The translations under genes were made by a program, and so were the position numbers. Shown here piece by piece: positions 61,254-64,000 of a stretch of 64,000 nt of DNA; position 1 is the stretch's first letter, and each line of letters begins with the position of its first letter. The stretch is from an uncultured Flavobacteriaceae bacterium (GTDB lineage Bacteria; Bacteroidota; Bacteroidia; Flavobacteriales; Flavobacteriaceae), in NCBI GenBank assembly GCA_913065125.1, contig CAJYAG010000002.1, forward strand, positions 248,001 through 312,000, read 5' to 3'. Below the pieces are notes generated by a model, which saw nothing but the letters and a program-made list of their open reading frames with translations, was not told the origin of the DNA and did not search any database.

Positions 61254-64000
61254 ATGAAAAAGTTCATCTTAACGATGTTCTTGACGGTTATTTTCTACCC
61301 GAAAATCGCTGCTCAGAACCTTGTAAAAGGAACTGTGGTTGATAGCAATTCTGAAAAACCCATCAAAGGAGTTGCTATTATCTTACAGTCATCCACAGTT
61401 AAAACAAAATCAAACGGAACCTTTATTTTAGAAAATCTCCCCAACGGGAAATTTATTGTAACGCTAAAACTTAAAGGTTATGAAACCCAAAATTTCCCGA
61501 TTCAATTAGAAGGAAATCCAATAGATTTAGGCACTGTTTTCTTTTATGAAGACATTTCTGTAAATGAAGATTTAAGTACAATTACCATTACAGATGATGA
61601 ATTAAATGATGATAATAGTACTGCCGATCATATTTCTGGGTTATTACAATCTTCAAAAGATATTTATTTAAGATCTGCTGCATTTGAATTTAGCGCTTCT
61701 TTTTTTAGAATTAAAGGGTTGGATTCTGACAATGCTTTGTTGTTGATAAACGGAATTGAAATGAATAAAATATATTCTGGAAGACCACAATGGAGTAATT
61801 GGGGCGGCTTAAATGATGCAACTCGGAATCAAGAATTTAGTTCAGGTTTAGCTCCGTCTAACTATACTTTTGGTGGTATTTTAGGCGCTACAAATATCAA
61901 TGTTAGAGCTTCTGAAGCAAAACCTGGAGGAAGAGTTTCATATGCATCTGCAAACAGAAGCTACGAACACAGAATTATGGCAACCTATTCTTCCGGTTTA
62001 ACGCAAAATAATTGGGCATATACAATTTCTATAAGTAGACGAGCAGGAAAAGAAGGTTTTAACGAAGGTACTTTCTATGATGCAAATTCTTTTTTTGCTT
62101 CTGTTGAGAAAAAAATCAACTCTTCTCACAGTATTAATTTTACGGCTATTTATACACCAAATAAAAGAGGGAAATCGTCTGCAAATACACAAGAAGTTTA
62201 TGATTTAAAAGGCATTCAATACAATTCGTATTGGGGAATGCAAAACGGACGAATGCGAAATGCTCGTCAAAAAAGAATTGTAGAGCCCATTCTGATGTTA
62301 AATCATTATTGGACAATAACTAAAAACACAACTTTAAACACCAATGTTGCGTATCAATTTGGAAAAGTTGCAAATAGTAGAATAGATTATAACGGAAGTA
62401 AAATTGACGGTTCTATTAATGGTGTTCCAACAATGGTAAGTTTGGGTGGCGCAAATCCAGATCCAACCTATTATCAAAAATTACCAAGTTATGGTTTAAA
62501 AAAAGGCTTTCCCAATGTGTATGAAATGGAAAAAACATTCCTCAAAAATGGTCAGCTAGATTGGACAAATTTCTATCAAAAAAATTCAAATCCGATAAAC
62601 AATGGCTATGCTGCCTATGTTTTATATGATGACAGAAATGACGACAAACAGTTTTCTGTAAATTCAATTTTTGAGGCAGAAATAAATGAAAACAGCACTT
62701 TAAACGCTTCAATTCAATACAGGAATTTAAGTTCAGATAATTTTGCACAAGTAACCGATTTGTTTGGAGGAACAAAATTTTTAGATGTAGATTCTTTTGC
62801 AAATACAAACACTTTAAAACAAAATGATTTACAACATCCGAACAGAGAAGTTACAGTTGGTGACAAGTTTAAATACAACTATAATTTAACCACCAATATT
62901 TTAAACGGATTTGCACAAGCGCAGTTTAAATACAATAAAATTGATTTTTATACTGCTGCAAGTATTTCAAATACAACGCATCAAAGAAATGGATTATATA
63001 AAAACGGAAAATTTGCTACAGGAAATGCTTCTTTAGGGAAATCTGATAAACCTACTTTTACAAATTATGGATTAAAAGGTGGCGCAACCTATAAATTTAC
63101 TGGTCGTCATTTAGTTGACGCAAATGCTGGTTATTTGACAAAAGCACCAACATTACGAAACGCCTTTTCTAACGCAAGAATAAATAATGATGTTGTTGAA
63201 AATTTAACTAGCGAAAAAATCTTTTCTGGGGATGCGAGTTACATTTTTAGAAGTCCAAATTTACAGGCAAAAGCAACTGGTTATTATGCAAAAATTAAAG
63301 GCGCTACAGAAGTTTCCTTTTATTATGCAGACGGAGTTGGAGGAAGCGGGTCTGATTACACCGCTTTTGTACAAGAAATTTTAACCGAAATCGATAAGAA
63401 AAACATTGGTATAGAACTAGGTTTAGAAGCACAAGTTACAGCATCAATCAAATTAAAAGGAGCTGCAAATATGGGTCAATATATCTATGATAGCAATCCA
63501 ACTTTAACGCTAAAATCTGAAATTGATGGATTTCAATTTGCATCAAGAGCATCCAACTTAAAAAACTACAAATTAGCCGCTGGACCTCAACAAGCATATT
63601 CTGTTGGATTTGAATATAGAGATCCAGATTATTGGTGGTTTGGAGCAACGATGAACTTTTTTGCAAATGCTTATGTAGATGTTGCTCCATTAACAAGAAC
63701 AAGCAATTTTACGGATAATGGCGGAATTCCTTTTAACGATTACGACCCAGAATTAGCAAAAACATTATTGCAACAAGAAAAATTTGACAGTTATAATGTC
63801 ATCAATTTGGTTGGAGGAAAATCTTGGAAAATTAACGACTATTATATCAGCCTTTTTGCAAGTATTAGCAATCTACAAAACACCAAATATAAAACGGGTG
63901 GTTTTGAGCAAGGCAGAAATGCAAATTACAGAGAATTACGAGATGATAAAGCGTTAGACAAGCCTATTTTTGGCCCAAAATATTGGTTTGGAAGAGGAGC
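61254..64000 (+). CDS. TonB-dependent receptor with CarboxypepD_reg-like domain (3' truncated by window)
   Basis: An open frame runs from ATG at 61254 to the window end, about 915 codons with no stop. It has a signal peptide (ending KIAAQ), a CarboxypepD_reg-like domain at ~23-105 (VKGTVVDSNSEKPIKGVAII...GFIVTLKLKGYE), a plug with SASFFRIKGLDSDNALLLINGIEMNKIYSG and FGGILGATNINVRAS, and barrel strands. There is no SusD-like gene upstream. It is likely an outer-membrane uptake receptor. Only its beginning and much of the barrel are visible. Confidence 0.93.
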   Translation, partial: MKKFILTMFLTVIFYPKIAAQNLVKGTVVDSNSEKPIKGVAIILQSSTVKTKSNGTFILENLPNGKFIVTLKLKGYETQNFPIQLEGNPIDLGTVFFYEDISVNEDLSTITITDDELNDDNSTADHISGLLQSSKDIYLRSAAFEFSASFFRIKGLDSDNALLLINGIEMNKIYSGRPQWSNWGGLNDATRNQEFSSGLAPSNYTFGGILGATNINVRASEAKPGGRVSYASANRSYEHRIMATYSSGLTQNNWAYTISISRRAGKEGFNEGTFYDANSFFASVEKKINSSHSINFTAIYTPNKRGKSSANTQEVYDLKGIQYNSYWGMQNGRMRNARQKRIVEPILMLNHYWTITKNTTLNTNVAYQFGKVANSRIDYNGSKIDGSINGVPTMVSLGGANPDPTYYQKLPSYGLKKGFPNVYEMEKTFLKNGQLDWTNFYQKNSNPINNGYAAYVLYDDRNDDKQFSVNSIFEAEINENSTLNASIQYRNLSSDNFAQVTDLFGGTKFLDVDSFANTNTLKQNDLQHPNREVTVGDKFKYNYNLTTNILNGFAQAQFKYNKIDFYTAASISNTTHQRNGLYKNGKFATGNASLGKSDKPTFTNYGLKGGATYKFTGRHLVDANAGYLTKAPTLRNAFSNARINNDVVENLTSEKIFSGDASYIFRSPNLQAKATGYYAKIKGATEVSFYYADGVGGSGSDYTAFVQEILTEIDKKNIGIELGLEAQVTASIKLKGAANMGQYIYDSNPTLTLKSEIDGFQFASRASNLKNYKLAAGPQQAYSVGFEYRDPDYWWFGATMNFFANAYVDVAPLTRTSNFTDNGGIPFNDYDPELAKTLLQQEKFDSYNVINLVGGKSWKINDYYISLFASISNLQNTKYKTGGFEQGRNANYRELRDDKALDKPIFGPKYWFGRG

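Noticed and set aside
1..64000. tRNA, rRNA, CRISPR array or prophage genes
   Set aside because: No tRNA-like cloverleaf, rRNA-like segment, regularly spaced direct repeats, integrase or capsid gene was found on reading; no scan with a dedicated program was possible.

Overview
The window looks like a chromosomal stretch from a marine-type Flavobacteriaceae (Bacteroidota). The DNA is AT-rich, Shine-Dalgarno sequences are largely absent, several genes are preceded by TAnnTTTG -7 boxes, and family markers are present: gliding genes gldD and gldE, DUF5686 and CarboxypepD_reg/TonB-dependent receptors, DUF2911, an AURKAIP1/COX24-type mini ribosomal protein, and a long IleS. The exact genus cannot be read from the sequence alone. 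No rRNA, tRNA, CRISPR array, prophage or classical insertion sequence was seen.

Layout. 0-3.2 kb: tail of an unknown gene, a DUF5686 outer-membrane protein and an unrecognised 183-aa protein. 3.2-10 kb: molybdenum cofactor genes (moaD, moaE, moeB-rhodanese, mobA, moaC, moeA, moaA), followed by two YeeE/YedE sulfur-transport genes and waaA. 12.6-16.2 kb: a LytTR two-component pair and rplU-rpmA. 16.4-22.2 kb: two M16 peptidases, an EamA transporter, an HMA lipoprotein and ctaA. 22.3-28 kb: gldD-gldE-ssb-mutY, then HU, the mini ribosomal protein and RNase G. 28-35 kb: a patatin/barrel protein, uvrC, an unusual four-gene signalling operon, and lspA. 35-48 kb: a DksA-like protein, ileS, housekeeping and redox genes, an NtrY-like kinase and a very long leuS. 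48-64 kb: EamA, twin DUF2911 genes, feoA-feoB with a Cys-rich partner, SCO, rseP, a TonB receptor divergent from a MocR regulator, umuC-umuD, a phosphohydrolase-fold nuclease, and a large TonB receptor that runs off the end.

The most unusual signal is a dispersed palindromic repeat family. Its ends read TCTCGA at one side and CTCGA-RSY-TGACA at the other. It is concentrated at 4.4-11.5 kb, with one more copy in leuS. Copies occur between genes, singly or as inverted pairs, and also in frame inside moeB, mobA, moeA, waaA and leuS, where they are translated as extra peptide. One inverted pair of long copies (about 48 bp each) tightly brackets a small intact GIY-YIG nuclease gene (7201-7624), suggesting a minimal mobile cassette and a candidate for mobilising the family. 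LeuS also carries a DUF559-like (PD-(D/E)XK-type) domain inserted in its editing region, with a repeat copy right beside it.

A second candidate for an undescribed system is the tight operon at 32108-34607. It encodes a small conserved-looking protein ending in a PCP-x-YC-DPDSPL tail, a seven-helix membrane protein, a kinase with no sensor domain, and a NarL-type regulator. The membrane protein may serve as the detached sensor. Both proposals rest on sequence reading only.
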